The notes beneath the pieces were generated by a model, which saw only the letters and a list, made by a program, of their open reading frames with translations, made no database searches and was not told where the DNA came from. A DNA stretch of 40,299 nt from UBA3775 sp051877895 (GTDB lineage Bacteria > Bacillota > Clostridia > Lachnospirales > Lachnospiraceae), in assembly GCA_051877895.1 (NCBI GenBank), contig JBJEJI010000065.1:1-40299 (forward strand), in the 5' to 3' direction. Shown here in pieces: positions 1 to 7,484 of the stretch (its first letter is position 1; each line of letters starts with the position of its first letter). The translations under genes and the position numbers were made by a program.

Positions 1-126
1 AACTTCAAGGTTTCCGAAAATAATAATTATAATCCATATCACATTCAAGGATATGATAATTTAAACGCTAATCAAAAGGATTGTGTACAAAAAATAATTA
101 ATACTTTTAACAACATAAACGAATAA
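1..126 (+). CDS. 3' end of an unknown protein, truncated by the window edge
   Basis: An open frame runs from base 1 to a TAA at 124-126 and gives 41 residues, rich in Asn (several NN pairs) and ending FNNINE. It has no start in the window. I do not recognise the family. The stop is followed four bases later by a strong hairpin terminator, which supports this being the real end of a plus-strand gene. The base composition is very AT-rich compared with the core genes further right. Confidence 0.5.
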   Translation, partial: NFKVSENNNYNPYHIQGYDNLNANQKDCVQKIINTFNNINE

Positions 127-238
127 GAAAAAGGACATACAAAAAACTTGCATGTCCTTTTTTTATAAAATTCTTTCGATAATTCTTACCTGAGAATGCA
201 CCGATAATCTCTAATGATGCTCCTTCATAATATTCCAT
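107..238 (-). CDS. Possible short ORF (43 aa) downstream of the nitroreductase
   Basis: An ATG at 238 lies 9 bp past the nitroreductase stop and opens 43 codons. The N-terminal part reads MEYYEGASLEIIGAF, and the tail is basic then hydrophobic. There is no convincing ribosome binding site. The 3' half runs through the terminator stem at 130-160, which argues against a functional gene. The N-terminus loosely recalls short 'YExPxLEVI'-type peptides that occur as putative modified-peptide precursors in Firmicutes, but this is only resemblance. It could equally be the decayed end of a larger gene. Confidence 0.15.
   Translation of the reverse strand: MEYYEGASLEIIGAFSGKNYRKNFIKKGHASFLYVLFLIRLCC
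130..165. terminator. Bidirectional intrinsic terminator
   Basis: AAAGGACAT (130-138) pairs with ATGTCCTTT (152-160). The stem is followed by a T tract to 164 on the plus strand and, read on the minus strand, by TTTTTC. It can end the plus-strand gene at 1-126 and also transcripts arriving from the nitroreductase gene at 248. Confidence 0.8.
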
Positions 239-247
239 AAGCAGCTT

Positions 248-991
248 TTAGATAATTTCATATTTTGCAACCATAATTCTTTCCACTTCATCAGGGGCAT
301 CTTCATAGAACTGAGTCCTTTTGTAGGAGTATCCTTCATGCTCAAGACAGATTTCTAAAAATAATAAGAAAATACCTATATCGATTCTATTATAGTATGA
401 AACCTTATCAGACGGCATAATCCCCCGTTTTCCCGGTTTTTTATATCTGTATACCGTGATTTCTTCTCCGCTATTTTTTACTATCCATGGCTGTGTATTA
501 CACGCACTTGGGGCAAATCGTACAATTTCTGCTACGGAAAGTGTATCTCCCTGCCATATTTCATCAGGCATTTTCCTCTTTGCCTTAAACAGGTTTTTCC
601 TAAAAATATTCTCTGGCATTTTTGCAATTGCTATCATAATAACAAATTTCATGCCGTCTTCATATTGCTTATCCGGTTTTCCGATTCCAAACCATAATGC
701 TCCGATATTTCTGTCAGCAAGCCATAAATCAATCTGCTCTCCAATATAGCCAATATTTCTCAGATAATTTCCCTTTTCTTCACTATAGAATTCAATACAA
801 TACTCAGCTCCCCGACTACAGGTTGTCTCTGCTTCCGGAACTATTTTAATTTTATATTGAATTTCTTTATCTAACGGAATTACATCTTCTGCAAAAACTT
901 TTAACTCACTCAGATCTTCATTGGAAATAGTTTCCCTGTTGCGAAACAAATGAAATGATTTCCTTTTAAAAATCATATTATAATAATCCAT
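248..991 (-). CDS. Nitroreductase-family protein (TM1586-type)
   Basis: The 247-residue protein matches the TM1586-type nitroreductase family (FMN-binding fold, substrate unknown). The clearest signature is FAPSACNTQPWIV about two thirds along, the family's flavin-contacting segment, with IGYIGEQIDLWLADRNIGALW in the first half. An upstream in-frame ATG at 1015 exists, but the start at 991 has AGAGG at good spacing and is preferred. The start lies inside the 3' end of the methyltransferase gene (14-bp overlap), so the two are probably translated from one mRNA. The electron acceptor cannot be told from sequence. Pairing with a methyltransferase suggests small-molecule modification or detoxification; this is inference. 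Confidence 0.8.
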   Translation of the reverse strand: MDYYNMIFKRKSFHLFRNRETISNEDLSELKVFAEDVIPLDKEIQYKIKIVPEAETTCSRGAEYCIEFYSEEKGNYLRNIGYIGEQIDLWLADRNIGALWFGIGKPDKQYEDGMKFVIMIAIAKMPENIFRKNLFKAKRKMPDEIWQGDTLSVAEIVRFAPSACNTQPWIVKNSGEEITVYRYKKPGKRGIMPSDKVSYYNRIDIGIFLLFLEICLEHEGYSYKRTQFYEDAPDEVERIMVAKYEII

Positions 992-1868
992 TTCTTTTCC
1001 TCTTTGCCAGAACATAACAAACCCCAGCCGGTGCTTTTATTGTATATGCCTTATTGTAATCATTATAAGCCGCAAAATATTGCTTCGTCAATTCATCATG
1101 GTTCAAATTTGTTGTTATTTCAAATCCACACCTTGATAATAACGCTTCTATTTCCAAGTCAGAATACATCGCTTTCATCTGTTCACCGGCACCTTGGGCA
1201 AGCAGGCGGTTTGTCTTTGATTCTCTGCTTTCTTTTTCAGATGGATAATCAAAACAGATTGCAGAACCTTCAACCATTATTTCACTTACCGTCTGAAGAA
1301 GTAATTGAAATTCTTCCTTACTAAGATAATAGCTTATCCCTAAAAGACTCCCAAAGGACTTTTGTGTGGAAACATATCCCGATTGAAGCAATTTTTCTTT
1401 CCAAGTTGTCTCTGCCAAATTACATGGAACAAACACCGCATCTGTTCTATGACCAATTTTCTCTATTCTATCCGTTTTATCTGCTATTAACTCCGGCAAA
1501 TCCAGTTCAAAAACAGAAAGAATTTTATCTTTATTTCTCAATGAATAGGTGTCATACCCTGATGCAAATATTATATATTGTTTACATCCATGTGCTTTCT
1601 CCTTTTCCAACATTTTTTCACAAAAAGCACTTCTTCCCAGTACAGAAGGTGATAGCTGTTTATCTACAATCAGTCTTAATCCTTCTTCTCTCGTTCCTTC
1701 AAAACCGGAAAGGAAAAAACTGATTCCGTTTATCATATTTTCTTCTATTTGTTCATATTCGTTTCCTAAAAGAAGCTCTGCAGCACTGTCTCTAAAAATG
1801 TGCACCCGATTTTTCTTATAATGATAAGCTCTGGCAAAACAGCTTACTTTAGCAGTCATATTAACCAT
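978..1868 (-). CDS. Class I SAM-dependent methyltransferase, leucine carboxyl methyltransferase-like (COG3315 type)
   Basis: The 296-residue protein has the order of the LCMT/PPM1-like family: a helical N-terminus with RSAFCEKML, the SAM-binding strand-loop YIIFASGYDTYSLR, the acidic FELDLPEL strand end, and FVPCNLAETTW. The bacterial family (YktD-like) methylates carboxyl or hydroxyl groups on small molecules, with substrates mostly unknown. AAAGGAGA in front of the ATG at 1868 decides the start over an in-frame ATG at 1913 that lacks spacing. It is the first gene of a two-gene unit with the nitroreductase, which it overlaps by 14 bp. Confidence 0.85.
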   Translation of the reverse strand: MVNMTAKVSCFARAYHYKKNRVHIFRDSAAELLLGNEYEQIEENMINGISFFLSGFEGTREEGLRLIVDKQLSPSVLGRSAFCEKMLEKEKAHGCKQYIIFASGYDTYSLRNKDKILSVFELDLPELIADKTDRIEKIGHRTDAVFVPCNLAETTWKEKLLQSGYVSTQKSFGSLLGISYYLSKEEFQLLLQTVSEIMVEGSAICFDYPSEKESRESKTNRLLAQGAGEQMKAMYSDLEIEALLSRCGFEITTNLNHDELTKQYFAAYNDYNKAYTIKAPAGVCYVLAKRKRNGLL

Positions 1869-2129
1869 AAATCTTTCTCCTTTGATTTTCGAAATAGCAA
1901 TGTGAGTACTCATCCTTTATTTTCATATCCCGAATGTCATACTCGCAAACGCAACGCTTCTTTATATATTAACCTGAATTTATCCTAATTGCTACCTACG
2001 GAAAGTAGAACAAAAAAACATTTTATCTGTTAAAAGTATTTATTTTCCAAATAAATAGTGATAAAATAATCAGTAATTATTTATTATCAAACTCAAAACT
2101 ACAATTCCACATACTAAAGGAGGATTTTA
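1869..2129. promoter_or_regulatory. AT-rich divergent intergenic region with an imperfect inverted repeat
   Basis: This gap separates the minus-strand methyltransferase from the plus-strand nuclease-like gene. It contains an imperfect inverted repeat near 2049-2087 (arms close to AATAAATAGTGAT and ATCAGTAATTATTTATT) that could be an operator or simply AT-rich chance. TAAAAT near 2062 could be a -10 for the plus gene, but I see no good -35. AAAGGAGG (2116-2123) is the ribosome binding site of the gene at 2130. Confidence 0.3.
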
Positions 2130-2906
2130 ATGCTATACGAACGAGCAAAAAAAGAATATGAAACGCTTACAGAACAAATATGTTCACTCAAATGTCAACT
2201 TGAAACATTTCCACCGGGCAAACTCATATGTTGTAATCACAAAACATACACGAAATGGTACCATAAGGATCAAGGGCAAAGAGAATATATTCCAAAATCA
2301 AACAGACGACTAGCCCAGCAACTTGCCCAAAAAAAATACTTAACATATCTGCTTCAGGATTTAGAGAAAGAACAAAAAGCTTTAACACTGTATCTAAACC
2401 ATCACTCTAATGAAAAGCAATCTGATTCTCTTCTATTAAATCATCCGGAATATCAAGAATTACTCTCACAAACCCATTTATCTTTATCGAAAGAATTAAC
2501 CGATTGGATGGCAAGTCCATATAACAGGAATACTTCCCACCCTGAATCTTTATCTCATAAAGGAATTGCAAATACTTTGTTGCGTTCAAAATCAGAAGTA
2601 TTGATTGACATGGCTCTTAGGAAGTATAATATTCCATTTCGGTATGAATGTGCGTTGGAACTGAATAATGCTACACTTTTTCCGGATTTTACCATTCGCC
2701 ATCCTCATACAGGCGAATTACATTACTGGGAACACTTTGGGTTAATGGATAATCACTCCTATACCGAAAATGCAATAGCGAAAATACGTCTCTATACATC
2801 TAACGGAATCATTCCCGGCGACAAGTTAATTACAACATACGAAACCAGAAACAGTCCCCTGACCATACAGACCATTGAAAAAACAATAGAATTCTATTTT
2901 CTGTGA
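2130..2906 (+). CDS. PD-(D/E)XK nuclease-like protein with N-terminal coiled coil
   Basis: The 258-residue protein starts with a charged helical stretch (1-30 and 55-95, likely coiled coil) around a short PPGKLICC...KWYHK segment. The C-terminal half has the layout of a PD-(D/E)XK nuclease fold: LRSKSEVLIDMAL (E156), then FPDFTI (D186), then HYWEHFG (E201), with His in place of the usual Lys region. No signal peptide is seen. The ribosome binding site AAAGGAGG is strong. No partner methylase, ATPase or transposase lies beside it; instead a 62-bp tandem array begins 33 bp after its stop. Proteins of this shape are scattered in Lachnospiraceae genomes as hypotheticals; the nuclease call is from motif layout only and its target is unknown. 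Confidence 0.6.
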   Translation: MLYERAKKEYETLTEQICSLKCQLETFPPGKLICCNHKTYTKWYHKDQGQREYIPKSNRRLAQQLAQKKYLTYLLQDLEKEQKALTLYLNHHSNEKQSDSLLLNHPEYQELLSQTHLSLSKELTDWMASPYNRNTSHPESLSHKGIANTLLRSKSEVLIDMALRKYNIPFRYECALELNNATLFPDFTIRHPHTGELHYWEHFGLMDNHSYTENAIAKIRLYTSNGIIPGDKLITTYETRNSPLTIQTIEKTIEFYFL

Positions 2907-2938
2907 AACCAATAAATATGCTTTGATAATACGTAACA

Positions 2939-3262
2939 TTAGGTCTATACTTTCTTTGCTTTTAATATAGATTCCATTTTTGCTATATCAAATGCTTGTT
3001 TTAGGTCTATACTTACTTTGCTTTCAATATAGATTCCATTTCTGCTACATCAGATGCTTGTTTTAGGTCTATACTTACTTTGCTTTCAATATAGATTCCA
3101 TTTTTGCTATATCAAATGCTTGTTTTAGGTCTATTCTTGCCTTTCTTTCAATATAGATTCCATTTAGCTACATCAAATGCTTGTTTTAGGTCTATGCTTA
3201 CTTTGCTTTCAATATAGATTCCATTTCTGCTACGTCAGATGCTTGTTTTAGGTCTATACTTG
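2939..3262. repeat. Tandem 62-bp repeat, five units plus a partial sixth
   Basis: Units begin with TTAGGTCTAT at 2939, 3001, 3063, 3125 and 3186, with a 15-bp partial unit from 3248. All units are 62 bp except the fourth (61 bp, one base lost). The whole unit is conserved, so there are no variable spacers. Units 1 and 3 share TTGCTATATCAAATG, and units 2 and 5 share nearly identical CTGCTAC(A/G)TCAGATG, which points to growth by copying a two-unit block. Each unit contains TCTATA...TATAGA, able to form a small hairpin. Read on the minus strand, each unit encodes a similar 19-residue helical peptide (IDLKQAxDxAxMESILKAK) before the frame breaks. Confidence 0.9.
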
Positions 3263-3537
3263 TTTTTTCTCAAGAATAACCATCTATTATGTTTTCCGGA
3301 GTTAATCTGCTGTTGGCATTAATTCATTTGCTATTGGCTTTGCTTCGTGCCCGGCGGTTGTCCGGCTTTTCCCACCACTAAGCTACTCATTGAGTAACGG
3401 CCTCAGGATAGATATCATTGCAAAACACCGCTAGAGGTACGAACGGAAGCACTTCATTTTAGATATTTAACCTGTCCACTTGACAGGGGGCATATCACAA
3501 ACTCCCATATCGACTTTTCTTATGTCTGATACAATTC
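3263..3537. other. Gene-less, hairpin-rich sequence between the repeat array and spoIVB
   Basis: No convincing gene is present. The stretch 3340-3450 is more GC-rich than its surroundings and rich in self-complementary segments: CCGG(N7)CCGG near 3351-3366, a near-palindrome TACTCATTGAGTA near 3384-3396, and TTCGT (3345) against ACGAA (3440) that could close them. On the minus strand a short open stretch ends HEAKPIANELMPTAD and stops, which looks like the decayed end of a coding sequence. It may be a mobile-element remnant or an uncharacterised structured RNA; I cannot decide. Confidence 0.4.
3471..3487 (-). terminator. Hairpin downstream of spoIVB, possible weak terminator
   Basis: CCTGTC (3471-3476) and GACAGG (3482-3487) form a six-pair stem with a five-base loop. 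On the minus strand it is followed by TTAAATATC, a poor T tract. It lies 50 bp past the spoIVB stop and could end that transcript. It could also be part of a mobile-element end. Confidence 0.35.
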
Positions 3538-4824
3538 TCAATGTTCCAGCATATTTTCAATAAATATTCCATACCCCTTTGTTGGATCATCTACAAGAAC
3601 ATGGGTAACTGCTCCAATCAGCTTGCCATCCTGTAGTATTGGGCTTCCGCTCATGCCCTGCACAATTCCTCCCGTACTTCTTAGCAGTCTCGCGTCCGTA
3701 ATCCGGATTTTAATTGCTTTCTCCGAATCCACATTGCCGTGGTCCACGCCCTCAATAACAGCCGTGTATTCTTCCAAAGTTCCCAGACATTCTGTAAGAA
3801 TCGTCACTTCCCCTGTATGAACCGATGAAGCATATCCCACCTCATACAGTCTGCTGCCGTCCATTTCCAGTTTTTTCAGACAACTGTCTAAATCCGATAC
3901 AGTCCCATAGACACCAATATTATCATTATCTTCAAGTGACCCAATATAGCTCTCCTCATTTCTTGACATTATTCCAATGATTTCACCCGGGTCTCCAACT
4001 CTTCCCTTATTTATGGACATGACATGAGCTTTGTACACATCCCCCGACAATATATCTAACAAAGTTCCGGTATCCACATCCGTTATGCCGTGCCCCAAGG
4101 CCCCAAATTTTCCGGTGGCCGGATCAATGTATGTCAGTGTTCCGATTCCGGCAGTATCATCCCTTATCCATGCTCCTATTTTATAGCTTCCGTCCTCGGT
4201 AAGTTCCGGTTTGACTGCAACTTCTATCATTTCCCCATTTCGATTTACTTTAAATACTATAGTTTTTCCCTTGCTGTCCTGAATGTAATCCACCAACTTT
4301 TCTTTGTCATTAACTTCTTTTCCGTTAATTGCCATTATATAATCACCGCTTCTTAATATGTTTTTCGACGGCTCTGCAACGGTTCCGCCACTAGTGGTTA
4401 CTTCTCCGCTCCCCAAAACAAGCACTCCGTCTGTTGTCATGGAAATTCCAATAATCTGTCCTCCCACATAGCAGGTAGAAGGTGTAACAACGTTTACATC
4501 TATGGTATCAATTGGAAATATATTAAATAAATATACTATTGCTTCACAGGTTCCTGTTGTATCGGAGGAAAGGCGAAAACTTTCATCCATATCTATGGTA
4601 ATCTGGTCTGCAGGAACCTTCTCCGTATCACCGGCAGAAACATATATATCCTGACTGTCAATTTTTAAACTATAAGGAAGCTGTAAATCAAATTCCTGGG
4701 CGTCTCCCGTTACCAGCCAGAGATTGGAGGGTTTATTGTTATAGACTCCCAGAACTACCATAACCATGGTAATACAGCTAAGTACTACTATGGCCCATAT
4801 TAAAATTTTTCTATAAAGTTTCAT
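3538..4824 (-). CDS. spoIVB: SpoIVB, stage IV sporulation serine peptidase
   Basis: SpoIVB is the forespore-made S55 peptidase that is exported to the intermembrane space and cleaves SpoIVFA, triggering pro-sigma-K processing. The 428-residue product has an N-terminal membrane anchor (about 8-28), a PDZ domain (about 118-205, with RSGDYIMAINGKEV) and the peptidase domain. Catalytic-type motifs are visible: GALGHGITDVDTG (His245) and GIVQGMSGSPI (Ser near 392), followed by GAVTHVLV. The ATG at 4824 is preceded by GGAGG with four-base spacing; an in-frame ATG at 4842 is rejected. A terminator separates it from recN, so it has its own promoter, as expected for a sporulation-timed gene. spo0A, the usual next gene, is absent. 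Confidence 0.95.
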   Translation of the reverse strand: MKLYRKILIWAIVVLSCITMVMVVLGVYNNKPSNLWLVTGDAQEFDLQLPYSLKIDSQDIYVSAGDTEKVPADQITIDMDESFRLSSDTTGTCEAIVYLFNIFPIDTIDVNVVTPSTCYVGGQIIGISMTTDGVLVLGSGEVTTSGGTVAEPSKNILRSGDYIMAINGKEVNDKEKLVDYIQDSKGKTIVFKVNRNGEMIEVAVKPELTEDGSYKIGAWIRDDTAGIGTLTYIDPATGKFGALGHGITDVDTGTLLDILSGDVYKAHVMSINKGRVGDPGEIIGIMSRNEESYIGSLEDNDNIGVYGTVSDLDSCLKKLEMDGSRLYEVGYASSVHTGEVTILTECLGTLEEYTAVIEGVDHGNVDSEKAIKIRITDARLLRSTGGIVQGMSGSPILQDGKLIGAVTHVLVDDPTKGYGIFIENMLEH

Positions 4825-4910
4825 AATTTTCCTCCATGACAATACAGGTTTTTACTCTGTTTTTCCCCTGTTCCCGCTTTTCTTCCAAAGGCAAGGTATT
4901 TAAAATGACA

Positions 4911-4944
4911 AGAAAAAAAGGAATGCCAAACCAAATGACATTCC
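4911..4944 (-). terminator. Intrinsic terminator after recN
   Basis: On the minus strand GGAATGTCA and TGGCATTCC pair (nine pairs, one G-U) around a seven-base loop, followed by seven T residues (plus-strand A tract at 4913-4919). It separates the recN operon from spoIVB. Confidence 0.85.
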
Positions 4945-4990
4945 TTAGTATTTCCTTATAATATGTTTTTATTCAATATGTATCTTATAC

Positions 4991-6676
4991 TTATCTGCGG
5001 TTCTCCGCTTTCCATCCGTCGGCCAGGGCTTTCATTTCCCGGGCACTTGCAATTACGTTTTCCGTAATGGTTGTGCCACCCAGCATTCTGGCAAGCTCAG
5101 TAGCCATTTCATCATGCTCAAGGGCTCTGATTTCAGTAGTTGTTTTTCCCTCATTCTGTTTTTTCTCAATAAGGAAATGTGTATCTGCCATGGCTGCAAT
5201 CTGTGGAAGATGGGTAATACAGATTACCTGATGTTCAGAACCGATATAAGCCATCTTTTCAGAAACCTTTTGTGCAGTTCTGCCACTGATTCCCACGTCA
5301 ATTTCATCAAAAACAAGGGAATCAATCTGATTTGTCTGAGCAAGGCAGGACTTTATGGCAAGCATTATACGACTCAGTTCACCGCCGCTGGCACATTGTG
5401 CAAGTTTTTTTACAGGCTCACCAAGGTTTGTGCTTACATAAAACTCGATTTCTTCTGCACCTGCTTCACTGTATCCTTCTACGGGAATCAGCCTGATTTC
5501 AAAAACAGCATGTTCAAAATTCAGTTCCTTAAGAGCCTCGGAAATGGATACAGACAGTTCTTTTGCAGTTCTTTCACGCTGCTTTGTAAGCTTACTGCAA
5601 AGTCCGTTTAGTACCTGTTCTTTTTCCCTGACATCAGTTCTCTGCTTTTCCAGGAACAAATCATAATCAGTATAATCAGACAGCTTTTTCTCACAATCTG
5701 CGGCATATGCCATTATGTCTTCATAAGTATTTCCGTATTTTGACTTCAGATGATTGATAACATCAAGTCTGGCACTTACCTCTGCCAGTTCCTCTTCTGT
5801 TCCGGAAATGGATTCCGCATAATCCTTAATTTCAGCAGAAAGACTGCCAAGCTGGTCCGAAATAAGATTCAGTTCATCAAAATATCCGGCAAGACGCTCA
5901 TCAACGGAAGAAACTTTTCCAAGTGCTCTTAATGCATCATCAAGCAAATCCGATGCACAGGTATTTCCTTCCGAAAGATGGGAGGAAACAGTTGATAATG
6001 CCTCAGTAATCTTATCAGTATTGGAAAGTACTTTAAATCTCTCTGTAAGATTATCCTCTTCATCCTTAATCAGTCTTGCACCTGTAATTTCATCCAGTTC
6101 ATACTGAACAAGGTCCAATTCTCTCTGACTAAGTCTTCCACCGGTTTCTGCTGTATGCAGCTTATCTGCCGCCTGACGATATGCACCATAAGCCTTTTTA
6201 ACTTCCCCGCAAAGCCATGTTGCTTCCGCGGAAAAAGAATCTACAATTTTTCTCTGTGCAGATTTATATAAAAGTGACTGATGCTCATGCTGTCCATGAA
6301 TATCAATAAGCAAAGAAGCAATGTCCTTAAGGACAGAGGCAGAAACGGTTTCTCCGTTAATTCTGCATACGCTTCTGCCATTTAAGGATATTCTTCTGGA
6401 AATAACAGTCTGTTCCTCATAGACCAGATCGTTATCTTCAAACAACTTTTTAAGTTCCGGACTGTCTGACTCAAAAATCAACTCAACAAGAGCATAATCT
6501 GCCCTGCTGCCAAGCATTTCTTTGGAAACCTTTCCACCAAGTGCCACCAAAAGAGAGCCAATAAGTATGGACTTTCCTGCTCCGGTCTCACCTGTAAGAA
6601 CATTAAAGCCTTCTCCAAAGTCCAGCATAACCTCATCTATAATCGCAAAGTTTTTTACATGAATACTAACCAGCAT
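4991..6676 (-). CDS. recN: DNA repair protein RecN
   Basis: RecN is an SMC-like ATPase that acts early at double-strand breaks. The 561-residue protein has the N-terminal Walker A (GETGAGKSIL, about 30-39), SLLIDIHGQHEHQSLL (Q-loop region), long heptad-rich coiled-coil arms in the middle, the ABC signature QCASGGELSR, the Walker B segment LVFDEIDVGISG and a switch ending VICITHLPQIAAMAD. The length is normal for the family. GGAGG four bases before the ATG supports the start. It is the last gene of the housekeeping run and is followed by a clear terminator. Confidence 0.96.
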   Translation of the reverse strand: MLVSIHVKNFAIIDEVMLDFGEGFNVLTGETGAGKSILIGSLLVALGGKVSKEMLGSRADYALVELIFESDSPELKKLFEDNDLVYEEQTVISRRISLNGRSVCRINGETVSASVLKDIASLLIDIHGQHEHQSLLYKSAQRKIVDSFSAEATWLCGEVKKAYGAYRQAADKLHTAETGGRLSQRELDLVQYELDEITGARLIKDEEDNLTERFKVLSNTDKITEALSTVSSHLSEGNTCASDLLDDALRALGKVSSVDERLAGYFDELNLISDQLGSLSAEIKDYAESISGTEEELAEVSARLDVINHLKSKYGNTYEDIMAYAADCEKKLSDYTDYDLFLEKQRTDVREKEQVLNGLCSKLTKQRERTAKELSVSISEALKELNFEHAVFEIRLIPVEGYSEAGAEEIEFYVSTNLGEPVKKLAQCASGGELSRIMLAIKSCLAQTNQIDSLVFDEIDVGISGRTAQKVSEKMAYIGSEHQVICITHLPQIAAMADTHFLIEKKQNEGKTTTEIRALEHDEMATELARMLGGTTITENVIASAREMKALADGWKAENRR

Positions 6677-6706
6677 AATACCTCCAGTCAGCTACCATTA
6701 TGATGA

Positions 6707-7435
6707 TTACAGGTTTACATTATGATATACGTTCTGAACATCATCATCGTCATCAAGTAAATCCATTGTTCTCTGGAAATTACGTATATCCTGATCATCA
6801 GTCAGGTCTACGTAGGTCTGAGGTATCATTGTTACTTCAGCTTCGATCATAGGAATACCTGCATCTTCCATTGCCTGACGTACTGTGGAAAAATCATCCG
6901 GAGCAGTAATAATTTCATAGCTGTCTTCCTCATCGGAGAAATCCTCCGCACCTGCATCAAGAGCTGTCATCATCAAATCATCTGCTTCCATATCACATTC
7001 TTCTTTATCAACAACAATAAGACCTTTTTCATCAAACATGAAGGATACACAGCCCTGAGTACCGATACTTCCCTGACCCTTTGTAAATGCGTTACGGATG
7101 TTGGAGGCAGTACGGTTTTTATTATCTGTAAGTGCCTCAACGATAATTGCGGTTCCCTTCGGACCGTAGCCTTCATAGGATACAAACTCATAGTTTACTG
7201 CATTTGCATCTCCTGCTGCCTTTTTAATACTTCTGTCAATTGTATCGTTAGGCATATTGTTTGCTTTAGCTTTTGCAATAACGTCCTTGAGTTTTGAATT
7301 ATTGTTTGGGTCTGCACCACCTTCTTTAACAGCTACTGCAATTTCTCTTCCGATACGAGTAAACACTTTACCTTTAGCCGCATCGTTTTTTTCCTTTTTG
7401 TGCTTAATGTTTGCAAATTTTGAATGTCCTGACAT
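6707..7435 (-). CDS. yebC: YebC/PmpR-family protein (TACO1 family)
   Basis: The 242-residue protein opens MSGHSKFANIKHKK, the family signature, and continues with FTRIGREI, DPNNNSKL and GYGPKGTAIIVEALTDN. YebC proteins were first described as DNA-binding regulators; later work links the family to relief of ribosome stalling. The in-frame TTG at 7450 is only the ribosome binding site region, and the ATG at 7435 follows GGAGG. The C-terminal end is very acidic (DLLDDDDDVQNVY). Its place between argR and recN is unusual compared with the standard Bacillus/Clostridium order, where argR and recN are adjacent. Confidence 0.93.
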   Translation of the reverse strand: MSGHSKFANIKHKKEKNDAAKGKVFTRIGREIAVAVKEGGADPNNNSKLKDVIAKAKANNMPNDTIDRSIKKAAGDANAVNYEFVSYEGYGPKGTAIIVEALTDNKNRTASNIRNAFTKGQGSIGTQGCVSFMFDEKGLIVVDKEECDMEADDLMMTALDAGAEDFSDEEDSYEIITAPDDFSTVRQAMEDAGIPMIEAEVTMIPQTYVDLTDDQDIRNFQRTMDLLDDDDDVQNVYHNVNL

Positions 7436-7484
7436 TCTTTTTTCCTCCAAGAATTATTAATTTAATGTGTTCCATCTCACTGTG

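Noticed and set aside
1004..1988. Several plus-strand ORFs antisense to the methyltransferase gene
   Set aside because: They lack ribosome binding sites and give Ser/Leu/His-rich translations typical of antisense frames.
2939..3262. CRISPR array, prompted by regular GTTTTAGGTCTAT repeats
   Set aside because: The whole 62-bp unit is conserved with no variable spacers, and no cas gene is in the window.
4825..4910. Sigma-G or sigma-F promoter before spoIVB (CATTTTA near the -10 position)
   Set aside because: The -10-like match is good, but the nearest -35-like sequence is at the wrong spacing (about 14 bp) and overlaps the recN terminator.
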